Origin: Paraplanobispora takensis
Lineage (GTDB): Bacteria > Actinomycetota > Actinomycetes > Streptosporangiales > Streptosporangiaceae
DNA length: 64,000 nt
Direction of reading: 5' to 3'
Assembly (NCBI RefSeq): GCF_016863195.1
Contig: NZ_BOOK01000052.1
Coordinates: 18,465-82,464 of the forward strand
Part shown: piece by piece, positions 44,657 through 53,498 of the stretch
How positions within the stretch are numbered: position 1 is the first letter of the stretch
Layout: every line of letters starts with the position of its first letter
Translations under genes and position numbers: made by a program
Notes under the pieces: generated by a model
What the model was told of the DNA's origin: nothing
The model's database searches: none
The model's input: the letters and a program-made list of their open reading frames with translations, nothing else

Positions 44657-45760
44657 ATGACACCGATCACACGCCACATCCCCCTGTTCAGTCTTGAGGG
44701 CGTTCCGGACGCCGAGGTCTCCACCCACCCGTTCACCACCGCCGACGGTCTGGGCCTCGACATGCTGCGATTCAGGCGCGGCGAGAGCGACGACGTCGTC
44801 CTGGTGATCCACGGGCTGACCACCTCAAGCGACATGTTCATCATGCCCGAGCACGACAACCTCGTCCGCTACCTGCTGGACAACGGGTTCCCCGAGGTGT
44901 GGACGCTGGACTACCGGATGAGCAACCGGCATCCGTACAACCGGTCGATGCACCGCTTCACGCTCGACGACATCGCGCTGTACGACCACCCGGCCGCCCT
45001 GGAGACGCTCCGCCGCGTGACCGGCGAGCGGCGGGTGCACGTCGTCTGCCACTGCCTCGGCGCGGTCTCGTTCACCATGAGCCTGTTCGGCGGGGCCGTG
45101 TCCGGCGTGCGCAGCGTCATCGCCAACAGCGCGGCGCTCACGCCCAGGGTGCCGGCCTGGTCGCGGGCGAAACTGACGTTCGCGCCCACCCTCGTCGAGT
45201 ACGTGCTGGGCTTGCCCTACCTGGACCCGTCCTGGCACAACGAGCCGCTCCTGTCCCGCGGGCGGATGTTCTCCCAGTTCGTGTCGCTGTTCCACCCCGA
45301 GTGCGACGAGCCCGCCTGCCACATGCTCAGCCTCATGTGGGGCACGGGCTGGCCGGCGCTCTACGCCCACGACAAGCTCCACCCGGTCACCCACCGGCGC
45401 AGCGGCGACCTCTACGGTCCCACGGGCCTGCACTACTACCGGCACGTCCTGAAGATGGTGCGGGCGGGCAGGGCCGTGAAGTACGACACCCGCAACCCCC
45501 GCTACGACGCCCTGCCCCGCGACTATCTGGCCGACGCGGCCTCGATCGACACGCCGATGCTGCTGACCACGGGCGACAGGAACCACGTCTTCGCCGACTC
45601 CAACGTCGTGTGCCACGAGCGGCTGCAGGCGGTGGCGCCCGGACGGCACGAGCTGGCCGTCTTCCCGGGCTACGGCCACCAGGACATCTTCATGGGGCAG
45701 CACGCCCACCTGGACGTCTTCCCCTACATGATCGACTTCCTCAAGCGGCACATGGGGTGA
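44657..45760 (+). CDS. Alpha/beta hydrolase with a Cys at the nucleophile position
   Basis: A 367-residue alpha/beta hydrolase without signal peptide. The oxyanion segment is LVIHGLTTSSDMF. The nucleophile elbow reads VVCHCLGAVSF, so Cys133 stands where Ser is usual. Candidate acid and His are in TTGDRNHVFAD and PGYGHQDIFMG. First of four tightly spaced rightward genes with an unknown protein, a patatin and a GMC oxidoreductase. The Cys elbow recalls hydrolase domains fused to GMC oxidases in some bacteria and dienelactone hydrolases. A sterol-like or fatty acyl substrate is inferred from the neighbours only. Confidence 0.87.
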   Translation: MTPITRHIPLFSLEGVPDAEVSTHPFTTADGLGLDMLRFRRGESDDVVLVIHGLTTSSDMFIMPEHDNLVRYLLDNGFPEVWTLDYRMSNRHPYNRSMHRFTLDDIALYDHPAALETLRRVTGERRVHVVCHCLGAVSFTMSLFGGAVSGVRSVIANSAALTPRVPAWSRAKLTFAPTLVEYVLGLPYLDPSWHNEPLLSRGRMFSQFVSLFHPECDEPACHMLSLMWGTGWPALYAHDKLHPVTHRRSGDLYGPTGLHYYRHVLKMVRAGRAVKYDTRNPRYDALPRDYLADAASIDTPMLLTTGDRNHVFADSNVVCHERLQAVAPGRHELAVFPGYGHQDIFMGQHAHLDVFPYMIDFLKRHMG

Positions 45761-45767
45761 GCCCGCC

Positions 45768-46412
45768 ATGACTGGACTTGTCTTCCACGAGACGATGAGC
45801 GGACCGTTCGCCATGGGAGTGGACACCCCGCAGGAGGGCGAGCGGGTCGGCCGGCGCACCGGATGGCGGCTGCGCCTGCACTCCACCGTGACGATCGGGA
45901 ACGTGGACCGGTTCGTCGCCGACCCCCAGCACACCGCCGCGCTCTCCGGCGAGATCGAGCTTCCCGGCATCACCCGCCGCATCCCCTTCCGCAACGGCAC
46001 CTTCCAGCTCTTCGTGCCCTCCCGCGGCGCGGGGCTGCGGCTGATGACCTACGAGGCGGAGTTCGAGCACGCCGGCGCGCGGCACCGCTTCGCCGGGGAG
46101 AAGAGGGTGCGCGACGACTTCGGGTTCGACCTCATGCCCGACACCACGACCCTCCACTCGCGGCTGTACCGCAACGGCGACGCCGTCGAGGGCGGCGGCG
46201 TCCTGCGGATCGGGCTGGCCGGCCTGGCCAGGATGATCGCGTCCATGCGGGCGCGGGAGGCCGCCTCGCCCGATGAGGCCGCGCGCGCCATGGCGGTGTT
46301 CGGGCTGCTGTTCGGCAGGAACCTGCGCGAGGCCTACCTGAGCCGTCCCCAGGCCTGGGCCGAGGCCGCCCGCAGGCGCGCCGTACCGTCCGAGGCGGGG
46401 TGGGAGCGGTGA
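45768..46412 (+). CDS. Conserved protein of the GMC/patatin cluster, function unknown
   Basis: A 214-residue protein with no domain that I can name securely. The first 150 residues look beta-rich (FHETMSGPFAMGVDTPQEGE, WRLRLHSTVTIGNVDRFV, ALSGEIELPGITRRIPF), suggesting a lipocalin- or barrel-like module; the C-terminal 60 residues are helical. The start lies 8 bp after the hydrolase stop, and the next gene overlaps its stop as GTGA. I believe a similar ETMxG segment occurs beside GMC cholesterol-oxidase-like enzymes in other bacteria, which would make it a substrate-handling subunit; this needs a search. Confidence 0.75.
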   Translation: MTGLVFHETMSGPFAMGVDTPQEGERVGRRTGWRLRLHSTVTIGNVDRFVADPQHTAALSGEIELPGITRRIPFRNGTFQLFVPSRGAGLRLMTYEAEFEHAGARHRFAGEKRVRDDFGFDLMPDTTTLHSRLYRNGDAVEGGGVLRIGLAGLARMIASMRAREAASPDEAARAMAVFGLLFGRNLREAYLSRPQAWAEAARRRAVPSEAGWER

Positions 46413-47455
46413 GCGGCAAGCTGGCGCTGGTGCTGTCGGGCGGCGGGGCGCCGGCCGCCTACTTCGGCGCGGGAGTGATCGCCCATCTGGAGGAGCGGGG
46501 ACTGCTCGACCGGGTGCAGGTGGTGTCCGGGACCTCGGCGGGCGCGTTCAACGCCGCGGCGGTGGCCGTCGGCCTCAAGGCCGAGGAGCTGGCGAGGATG
46601 TGGCGGTCGGTCCGGCCGCTCGACTTCGTCGGCCCCCGCTTCGACCTCGGACTGATCAACTGGGGCGCGCTGCTGCGCGGGCCGACCACGGGCCTGACGG
46701 ACTATCTGCTCAGCACGATCGCCTGGACCTGGTTCGCCGAGACCCGCCAGGCCCGGCGGTGGGTGCTGGACAACCTCGGCCGGCCCAACGACTCCAAGGG
46801 CCGCATCCCCGTCCGCGAGGGGATGACGCTGATCGTCTCGGCGGTGAACCTGTCGACGGGGCGGGTCGTCCGCTTCACCAACAACAAGCCGGAGCGCGAC
46901 CGGGCGCCGGCGTCGGCCGAACGGCCCTACAGCCTGTCGTACGAGTACCTGCAGGAGGATCTCACCGTCGACCATCTGTTCTCCAGCGCCGCCGTACCGC
47001 TGCTGTTCCGGCCCGGGATGCACGGCGGCCAGGAGCACGTGGACGCCGGCCTGGTGGCCAACACCCCGCTGTCCCCGGTCTTCGACTACCGGCCCGACGC
47101 GGTCGTCGTGGTCTCGGCCTCCGGGGTCAGCTCGGTGCTCGGCTCGCCCACCTCGCTCGGCGCGGCCATCAGCCGGATCGCCGACAACATCGCGCGCTAC
47201 TCCGTCTACAGCAGCTACGAGCACGCCAAGACGATCAACACGCTCATCGAGCAGGCCCCGCAGGCGGAGCTGGCGAGCGACAAGAAGCAGGTGGACCTGA
47301 GGCTCATCGAGCCGGAGGGCACGGAGTTGACGCTCAGCGGCTTCCTCGGGTTCCGGGAGAAGACGGCCGACCGGCTCATCGAGTTCGGCCACGCTCAGGC
47401 CGAGCGCGCGCTGAAGGGCTGGCCGGAGGAGCCCTCCAGGTCCGGGAGGGGCTGA
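46409..47455 (+). CDS. Patatin-like phospholipase
   Basis: A 348-residue patatin. The oxyanion loop is LSGGGAPAAYFGAGV, the nucleophile is Ser43 in SGTSAGAF, and the dyad Asp212 lies in VDAGLVANTPL (DAG where DGG or DGA is usual). Expected to deacylate a lipid in the cytoplasm or at the membrane. The GTG chosen overlaps the upstream stop as GTGA; a GTG nine bases earlier is an alternative. It lies between the unknown protein and the GMC oxidoreductase in one transcription unit. Confidence 0.88.
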   Translation: MSGKLALVLSGGGAPAAYFGAGVIAHLEERGLLDRVQVVSGTSAGAFNAAAVAVGLKAEELARMWRSVRPLDFVGPRFDLGLINWGALLRGPTTGLTDYLLSTIAWTWFAETRQARRWVLDNLGRPNDSKGRIPVREGMTLIVSAVNLSTGRVVRFTNNKPERDRAPASAERPYSLSYEYLQEDLTVDHLFSSAAVPLLFRPGMHGGQEHVDAGLVANTPLSPVFDYRPDAVVVVSASGVSSVLGSPTSLGAAISRIADNIARYSVYSSYEHAKTINTLIEQAPQAELASDKKQVDLRLIEPEGTELTLSGFLGFREKTADRLIEFGHAQAERALKGWPEEPSRSGRG

Positions 47456-47458
47456 CCC

Positions 47459-49180
47459 ATGGCGGCCCATCGGGATGACAGGGGTACCGAGCACGTCGAC
47501 GCCGTGGTCGTCGGCTCCGGCTTCGGCGGGTCCGTCGCCGCCTACCGGCTGGCGCAGGCCGGCCTGTCGGTGGTCGTCCTGGAACGGGGGCGGGCCTACC
47601 CTCCGGGCAGCTTCCCCCGCTCGCCCGCCGACATGAAGCGGGCCTTCTGGGATCCCCACGAGGGGCTCCAGGGCCTGTTCGACGTCTGGCGCTTCAACGG
47701 TTTCAGCTCGGTGGTCTCCAGCGGGCTGGGCGGCGGATCGCTCATCTACGCGAACGTCCTGCTGCGCAAGGACGAGCGCTGGTTCGTACGCGACGACCCG
47801 CTGCCCGGCGGCGGCTACGAGACGTGGCCGATCACCCGCGCCGACCTCGACCCGCACTATGACGCGGTGGAGGCGATGCTCACCCCCTCGCCCTATCCGT
47901 TCGAGGAGGCCGCCTACGGCATCACCCCCAAGACGGCCGAGCTGCGCGAGGCGGCCGCCAAGCTCCACCTCAGATTCGAGCTGCCGCCGCTGGCCGTCAG
48001 CTTCGCGCCCGCGCCCGGCGCCCCGCCCGGCCTGGGCCTGCCGATCGCCCCGGCGGAGTACGGCAACCTGCACGGCCTGCCGCGCCAGACCTGCCGGTTG
48101 TGCGGGGAGTGCGACATCGGCTGCAACGACGGGGCCAAGAACACCCTCGACCACACCTACCTGTCGGCGGCCGCCCACCATGACGCCGACATCCGCACCC
48201 GGTGCGAGGTGCGCGGGATCCGCCGCGGGCTCTCCGGCGGGTACGAGGTGAGCTACGTCCACCACGATCCCTCCTACGAGGGGCACAAGGTCGTCCCGGG
48301 CACGCTGCCCCAGCGCCACATCACCTGCGACCGGCTCATCCTCGCCGCCGGGACGTACGGGACGACGCTGCTGCTGCTGCGCAGCAGGGCCGAGCTGCCC
48401 GGCCTGAGCGACGCGCTCGGGACGCGGTTCTGCGGCAACGGGGACCTGCTGACCTTCCTGCTGCCCGGCCGGGGCGCGGCCCCCGCCCTGATGCGGGCGA
48501 GCCGGGGGCCGGTCATCACCATGGCGGTCCGCGTCCCCGACGGCGCCGACGGCGGTGAGGGACGCGGCTACTACGTGCAGGACGGCGGGTACCCGGCCTT
48601 CGTGGACTGGCTGGCGGAGTACAGCGGCGGCGGCCGGGTCCGTCTCCTGCTGCGCGCGGCCGACTTCGCGATCAGGTGGCTCTACAGCCAGACCACCCGC
48701 TCGGCCGACACGGGGCTGAGCTCGGCGATCTCCGGGCTGCTGTCCGACGGGACGCTGTCGTCGGGGTCGCTGCCCCTGCTCGGCATGGGGCGCGACATCC
48801 CCGACGGCGTGATGCGGCTGCGCGAAGGCCGCCTCGACGTGCGGTGGAGCACGCGCACGAGCATGGAGTACTTCCAGCGGGTCCGCACCACCATGCGGGC
48901 GATCGCCGACGAACTGGGCGCGTCGTACATCGACAACCCGGTGTGGTTCTCCTGGTTCGTCCGCCGGATCATCACCGTCCACCCGCTGGGCGGGGCGCCC
49001 ATGGGCGACGGACCGCACGAGGGGGTGTGCGACGCCAACGGGGAGGTCTTCGGCCATCCCGACCTCTACGTCCTGGACGGGGCGGCCATGCCCGGCCCCG
49101 TGGGTCCCAACCCCTCCCTGACCATCGCGGCCTTCGCCGACCGGGCGTGCACCCGGATGCTGGAGAGGGTGCCCGCCTGA
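47459..49180 (+). CDS. GMC oxidoreductase, cholesterol-oxidase-like
   Basis: A 573-residue flavoprotein expected to oxidise an alcohol, perhaps a sterol-like lipid. The FAD-binding GSGFGGS is at 19-25, the second FAD contact SSGLGGGSLIYANVLL near 89, the active-site His in HPLGGAPMG and the C-terminal GPNPSLTIAAF. A compact Cys motif, CRLCGECDIGC (Cys212, 215, 218, 222), could hold an iron-sulfur cluster, as proposed for some GMC relatives. No Tat or Sec signal is visible, unlike secreted cholesterol oxidases. Starts 3 bp after the patatin stop; last gene of the cluster before a strong terminator. Confidence 0.9.
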   Translation: MAAHRDDRGTEHVDAVVVGSGFGGSVAAYRLAQAGLSVVVLERGRAYPPGSFPRSPADMKRAFWDPHEGLQGLFDVWRFNGFSSVVSSGLGGGSLIYANVLLRKDERWFVRDDPLPGGGYETWPITRADLDPHYDAVEAMLTPSPYPFEEAAYGITPKTAELREAAAKLHLRFELPPLAVSFAPAPGAPPGLGLPIAPAEYGNLHGLPRQTCRLCGECDIGCNDGAKNTLDHTYLSAAAHHDADIRTRCEVRGIRRGLSGGYEVSYVHHDPSYEGHKVVPGTLPQRHITCDRLILAAGTYGTTLLLLRSRAELPGLSDALGTRFCGNGDLLTFLLPGRGAAPALMRASRGPVITMAVRVPDGADGGEGRGYYVQDGGYPAFVDWLAEYSGGGRVRLLLRAADFAIRWLYSQTTRSADTGLSSAISGLLSDGTLSSGSLPLLGMGRDIPDGVMRLREGRLDVRWSTRTSMEYFQRVRTTMRAIADELGASYIDNPVWFSWFVRRIITVHPLGGAPMGDGPHEGVCDANGEVFGHPDLYVLDGAAMPGPVGPNPSLTIAAFADRACTRMLERVPA

Positions 49181-49232
49181 AAGTCCCCGGAGCCGGCCGG
49201 GGGAGCCGCGTGGAAGACCCCGGACATGCCGA

Positions 49233-49264
49233 ACGCCCGTCCCCCGCGTTCAGGGGACGGGCGT
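49233..49264. terminator. Bidirectional terminator between GMC and DoxX genes
   Basis: Perfect 12-bp stem ACGCCCGTCCCC / GGGGACGGGCGT with an 8-nt loop, between the convergent stop codons. Confidence 0.75.
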
Positions 49265-49275
49265 CTCGGCGGCCC

Positions 49276-49845
49276 TCACTTGAGGATCGGCAGTCGCTTG
49301 ACCAGGGCGGTCTTGCCCCACCGGGCACCCAGGCCCAGGGTGTCGCCGGCCCGGGCCAGGGCCAGGGCGACCAGCACGATGGCGTAGACGATGTGCTCGT
49401 CCATGAACGGGTTGGTGACCAGGGGCAGCTCGGCCGCCCACATCATCAGCATCATGGCCGCGCCCGCGCCGGCCGCGATCCGCAGGCCCATGCCCAGGAT
49501 CAGCGCGGTGCCGATGCCGGCCATGCCGAGCATGAACAGCCAGTCCACCCAGGCCTGACCGGCCAGGGCGCTGAAGAAGCCGCCCAGCGCGTTCTCGCCG
49601 GTGCCCTTCAGAAAGCCGGTGGTGGGGCTGCCCCCGTTGACCCAGGCCTTGGCCGCCGGGGTGGCGAACCCGAGACCGAAGGTCTTGTCGAGGAAGGCCC
49701 ACAGGAACACCCAGCCCAGGGCGATGCGGGCGGCGGCCCAGGCGTAGGCGACGGCGGGGGTACGGCCCCGCGCGGCGGCGGCGGGGGCGGCGGTAGTGGT
49801 GACGGCGTGGCCGTTGATCGGCTTGCGTCCCTCGATGACGGCCAT
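49276..49845 (-). CDS. DoxX-family membrane protein
   Basis: A 189-residue protein with four transmembrane helices: about 35-53 (ARIALGWVFLWAFLDKTFGL), 100-118, 120-140 and 150-170. The family occurs in thiosulfate:quinone oxidoreductase and in poorly understood redox complexes. ATG after GAGGAG. Single-gene unit; function unknown. Confidence 0.87.
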   Translation of the reverse strand: MAVIEGRKPINGHAVTTTAAPAAAARGRTPAVAYAWAAARIALGWVFLWAFLDKTFGLGFATPAAKAWVNGGSPTTGFLKGTGENALGGFFSALAGQAWVDWLFMLGMAGIGTALILGMGLRIAAGAGAAMMLMMWAAELPLVTNPFMDEHIVYAIVLVALALARAGDTLGLGARWGKTALVKRLPILK

Positions 49846-50085
49846 GACTGGCTCCTCTTGCTCCGTGCTTTGCGTTCTCTCTCTTACGTCACCCAGTCAA
49901 TCGGCTGCACCCCCTGTTCCCGCAGAGCCGTACGGCTCAGGCCCGCGGTTCCGAGGTCCCCTCCCGGAAGGACCTTGGTCCCTGTCCCGGGCGTCCCTGC
50001 CTCCCGGGCGCGCTTCACCGGGGATGGAGGGGCGCGGGCGGGGTACGTCCCGGCCGCAGGCTCCCAATCGAGAAGTGAGGATCCG

Positions 50086-50478
50086 ATGAGCGAACACGAG
50101 CGTTCCCGTACGATGACCGCCCCGCCCGACCTGGTCTTCGACCGGGCCAGCGACGTGGACCGGCTCGACACCTGGCTCCCGCGGGATCTGCACGTGCGAT
50201 CCGAGGAACTGCCCGCGGTGACCGTGCACGAGGACGCCACCGGCAGGGACGAGCGCGGGCTGTTCCGCGCCCAGCGAGACCAGCTCCGCATGGAGTGGGG
50301 CACCCGCGACGACGACCACTACGCGGGGTGGCTGCAGGTCACGAGCATCAGCGACCAGTCGAGCGAGGTGACCGTGCACCTGTCCTTCTTCGACGAGGAG
50401 CACGCCCCGCCCGCCGAGGAGGTCGACCACGCCCTGGACAAGAGCCTCGAACGGCTCGCGGAGCAGGTGCGCACCTGA
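50086..50478 (+). CDS. SRPBCC/polyketide-cyclase-like protein
   Basis: A 130-residue START-like protein with ERSRTMTAPPDLVFDRASDV at the N-terminus and a beta-rich middle, typical of small SRPBCC proteins that bind hydrophobic ligands. ATG after GTGAGG. Divergent from DoxX (240 bp gap) and convergent with the MFS gene; the 120-bp gap after it contains two copies of GCCGGGGATCGC. Ligand unknown. Confidence 0.8.
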   Translation: MSEHERSRTMTAPPDLVFDRASDVDRLDTWLPRDLHVRSEELPAVTVHEDATGRDERGLFRAQRDQLRMEWGTRDDDHYAGWLQVTSISDQSSEVTVHLSFFDEEHAPPAEEVDHALDKSLERLAEQVRT

Positions 50479-50598
50479 CGGGGCGCCCCGCCCGGCGCGG
50501 ATCCGCCGGGATCGTGCGAGGCCTCGCGCCGGGGATCGCACCGGGCCTTCCCGCCGGGGATCGCGGCCTCCGGAGCACGCGGTCCCCGGCGGGCCGGG

Positions 50599-51774
50599 TC
50601 AGGAGCCCACGGGTTCCGGGACGGCCTCCCGCGGAGCGGTGCGGGGCCGCAGCGCCGCGGCGAGCAGGCCGCCCGTCAGGGTGATGAACGCGATCATCCC
50701 GAAGGTTGCGGGCAGCGAGGTCGCGTGGGCGATCCAGCCGGTGGCCGCGGGGGCCAGAAGGCTGGACAGGTAGGTGAACGTGGCGATTCCCGCCACTCCC
50801 TGGCCGGGGTCCGCGGTGGCGTTGCCCCCGGCCGCGAAGGCCAGCGGGACGACCACCGCGACGCCCAGGCCGATCAGGACGAAGCCCGCGATCACCAGGG
50901 CCGGGGTCCGGCCGAAGGCCACCAGGACGGCGCCGGCCGTGGCGAGCAGGCCGCTGAGCCGGGCGGCCGTGACCGGCCCGAGCCTGCGGACGATCAGGTC
51001 GCCGGAGAGCCTGGTGACCGCCATGGACATGGCGAACAGGGCGTAGCCCGCGGCCGCGACGCCGTCGCCGCCGCCGGTGACGTCCTTGATGTAGACGGCG
51101 GCCCAGTTCTGGCTGGCGCCCTCGGCGAAGGTCGCGCAGAAGCCGACGGCGCCGATCACGAGGATCGCCCGCGACGGCACGGTGAACCGGGGCGGGGCCT
51201 TCTCCCCGGGCTCCGGCCGGGTGTCCAGGAGCCTACGGCTCACCACGGCGCCGAAGGCGAGCAGCACCAGCGCCGCCACCCCGTGGTGGAGCCGCGCGTC
51301 GACGCCCGCCTGGGCGGCGGCCGTCCCGACCCCGGCGGCGACGAGGCCTCCCACACTCCACATCCCGTGGAGACCGGACATGATGGAGCGCTTCAGCCCC
51401 CGTTCGACGATCACCCCCTGGGCGTTCATGGTGACGTCGCACATGCCTGCGGCGGCGCCGTACAGCAGGAAGACCGCGCAGAGCCAGCCGAACCCGGGGG
51501 CCAGCGAGGGCAGCGCCAGCACCGCGCACCACAGGGCGAGCAGGACCCGGGTGGCCCGGCGACCGCCGTACCGGTGAACCAGGCGGGCCGCCATCGGCAT
51601 GGCAACGAAGGCTCCCAGAGCCGGGCAGAACAGGGCGAAGCCCAGCATGGCGGGGCTCAGGTCGAGGTGATCCTGCAGCCACGGGATACGGGTCGCCATG
51701 CTCCCGGAGACGGCTCCGTGCACCGCGAAGACGGCCGCGACGGCGATCCTGGCACGTTGAAGATCGGTACGCAT
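50599..51774 (-). CDS. MFS transporter (YbjJ-like)
   Basis: A 391-residue, 12-helix major facilitator protein. Helix 1 is AVAAVFAVHGAVSGSMATRI, and the loop 2-3 motif appears as RLVHRYGGRRATRVL. It resembles the YbjJ/FucP-like group. ATG start. It is divergent from a ROK-type regulator, with only 45 bp between the starts, so that regulator probably controls it. Substrate unknown; a sugar or related small molecule is inferred. Confidence 0.88.
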   Translation of the reverse strand: MRTDLQRARIAVAAVFAVHGAVSGSMATRIPWLQDHLDLSPAMLGFALFCPALGAFVAMPMAARLVHRYGGRRATRVLLALWCAVLALPSLAPGFGWLCAVFLLYGAAAGMCDVTMNAQGVIVERGLKRSIMSGLHGMWSVGGLVAAGVGTAAAQAGVDARLHHGVAALVLLAFGAVVSRRLLDTRPEPGEKAPPRFTVPSRAILVIGAVGFCATFAEGASQNWAAVYIKDVTGGGDGVAAAGYALFAMSMAVTRLSGDLIVRRLGPVTAARLSGLLATAGAVLVAFGRTPALVIAGFVLIGLGVAVVVPLAFAAGGNATADPGQGVAGIATFTYLSSLLAPAATGWIAHATSLPATFGMIAFITLTGGLLAAALRPRTAPREAVPEPVGS

Positions 51775-51819
51775 GATGCTAAAAATTAACAGGCAGGCTT
51801 CCTGATGAAAAGGGGATAA

Positions 51820-52854
51820 ATGAGGACCGCGACTCCGCAGATGGCCCGGGCGATCAACGACCGCCTGGCGCTCGACCTGCTGCTGGAGCGCGGCCCGCTG
51901 ACCGCCCCCCAGCTACGGGCACTGACCGGCCTGTCCCGCCCCACCGTCTCGGACCTGATCGAGCGACTGCGGGTCAACGGGCTGATCGAGGTCGCCGGAG
52001 AGAGCGGGGAGGACCGCCGGGGCCCGAACGCCCGCCTTTACGGCATCGTCGCCGACCGCGCCCACGTGGCCGGGATCGACGTGCGCCGCTCCGCCGTCAA
52101 CGTCACCGTCGCCGACATCACCGGCCGGACCGCCGGCTCGGCCGTACGACCCCTGCGGCCCGGCGACGACCTGGCCGAGCTCATCGTCGCCACGGTCGCC
52201 GAGGCGGCCGGGTCCAGGAGCATGCACGCCGTCGTCCTGGGCGCTCCCGGCCTGGTGGACCCGGACGCCGGAGACCTGGTGGCCGACAACGGCGTGCCCG
52301 GCTGGAAGCCCAACCTGCTCCAGACCCTGCGCCATCGGATCGACGCCCCGGTCACTCTGGAGAACGAGGTCAACCTCGCCGCCGTCGCCGAGCACCGCGC
52401 CGGATCCGCCCGGGGACGTGAGGACTTCGTCCTGCTCTGGCTGGACGACGGGGTCGGCGCCGCGATCACCCTCGACGGGCGGCTGCGGCGCGGCGTCTCC
52501 GGCGGCGCGGGCGAGATCGGGTTCCTGCGGCCGGGCGGCACGGCGATCTGCGACATGGTGACGAGCGAGGCCGCCCGCGCTCTGGACCCGGACTCCCTCG
52601 CGGCCCTGCTCGCCGAGATCGCCTTCACCCTGGTCGCGGTCCTGGATCCGGGGCTGGTCGTCCTCGGCGGGGGGACCGGGCACTCAGGCGGCGACGCGCT
52701 GGCGGCGCGGACCGGCGAGCACCTGGCCGCCCTCTCCCCCGTCCCGGTCCAGGTACGGCCGAGCACGGTCGAGGGCAACGCGATCCTGCGCGGCGCGCTG
52801 TTCACCGCCCTGTCCATCGCCCACCGGGACGTCTTCGGCGGCGTCCCCGGATGA
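51820..52854 (+). CDS. ROK-family transcriptional regulator
   Basis: A 344-residue ROK repressor. The N-terminal winged helix is NDRLALDLLLERGPLTAPQL and RALTGLSRPTVSDLIERLR; the ROK domain follows from about residue 80 (HVAGIDVRRSAVNVTVADI). The ROK zinc motif (CxCGxxGC) is absent: after GGAGEIGFLRPGG only a single Cys is found. The kinase is therefore probably inactive and sugar sensing may be altered. ATG after AAAGGGG. Likely autoregulator and repressor of the divergent MFS gene; the gap contains CAGGCAGGCTTCCTG, an imperfect palindrome. Confidence 0.88.
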   Translation: MRTATPQMARAINDRLALDLLLERGPLTAPQLRALTGLSRPTVSDLIERLRVNGLIEVAGESGEDRRGPNARLYGIVADRAHVAGIDVRRSAVNVTVADITGRTAGSAVRPLRPGDDLAELIVATVAEAAGSRSMHAVVLGAPGLVDPDAGDLVADNGVPGWKPNLLQTLRHRIDAPVTLENEVNLAAVAEHRAGSARGREDFVLLWLDDGVGAAITLDGRLRRGVSGGAGEIGFLRPGGTAICDMVTSEAARALDPDSLAALLAEIAFTLVAVLDPGLVVLGGGTGHSGGDALAARTGEHLAALSPVPVQVRPSTVEGNAILRGALFTALSIAHRDVFGGVPG

Positions 52855-52882
52855 CCCGGATGACCCGGATGACCCGGATGAC
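52849..52882 (+). repeat. 9-bp tandem repeat GGATGACCC at the ROK gene end
   Basis: Three complete copies and a fourth partial copy of GGATGACCC; the stop codon of the ROK regulator lies in the first unit. It is a candidate variable-number repeat. Confidence 0.85.
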
Positions 52883-52970
52883 GGAGCCCTCCGGCGGCCC
52901 GGCGGGGTGAAGGCGGAGTCGTGGTGACCACGGATGGGACGCGGCCGGGGGCGGCGGAGTCCCCGGCCGC

Positions 52971-53465
52971 TCAATCGGCTCGTTCCCGCTCGGCGGCGGC
53001 GTAGGCGGCGTCGAGGCGCTCGAACGGGCCCGGGCCGTCGTGCGGTTTCGGCGGGGCGCCGAGGTGGCGGACGCGGAGCTCGTCCATGAGCTCCTCGACG
53101 AACGCCGGACCCTCATCGCGCATGAGCTGCTGCCGGATTCGGAGCTCGGCGCTGCCCGGGCGCCAGTCGAGGCCCCAGTTGCCGAGGGCGTAGATGACCG
53201 GCAGCGTCTGGATGCCGGCTTCGGTGAGGCTGAAGCGCGCGCGCTGCCCGCGGGCCGCGGTGCCGCGGGTGAGGAGCCCCGCGTCGATGAGCCGCTTGAG
53301 CCGGTCGGAGAGGATGTTCGAGGCGATGCCCTCGATCGACCCGGTGAGCAGCGCGCGGAAGTATCGGCGGTCGCCGAAGATGACGTCGCGCAGCACGAGC
53401 AACGACCAGCGATCTCCGAGCACCTCGACGGCGGTGTTGATCGGACACCCGGACCGTGGTTCCAC
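52971..53465 (-). CDS. HxlR-family transcriptional regulator
   Basis: A 164-residue winged-helix regulator. The HxlR core is CPINTAVEVLGDRWSLLVLR, then YFRALLTGSIEGIASNILSD and RLKRLIDAGLL. A single N-terminal Cys (SGCPI) is the usual candidate redox or electrophile sensor. GTG follows AAGGAGG; upstream in-frame sequence was dropped. It is divergent from the RibD-like gene and shares with it a 27-bp palindrome. Confidence 0.9.
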   Translation of the reverse strand: MEPRSGCPINTAVEVLGDRWSLLVLRDVIFGDRRYFRALLTGSIEGIASNILSDRLKRLIDAGLLTRGTAARGQRARFSLTEAGIQTLPVIYALGNWGLDWRPGSAELRIRQQLMRDEGPAFVEELMDELRVRHLGAPPKPHDGPGPFERLDAAYAAAERERAD

Positions 53466-53498
53466 GATTCCTCCTTGACAGGTATTTCGCCCCCGATA

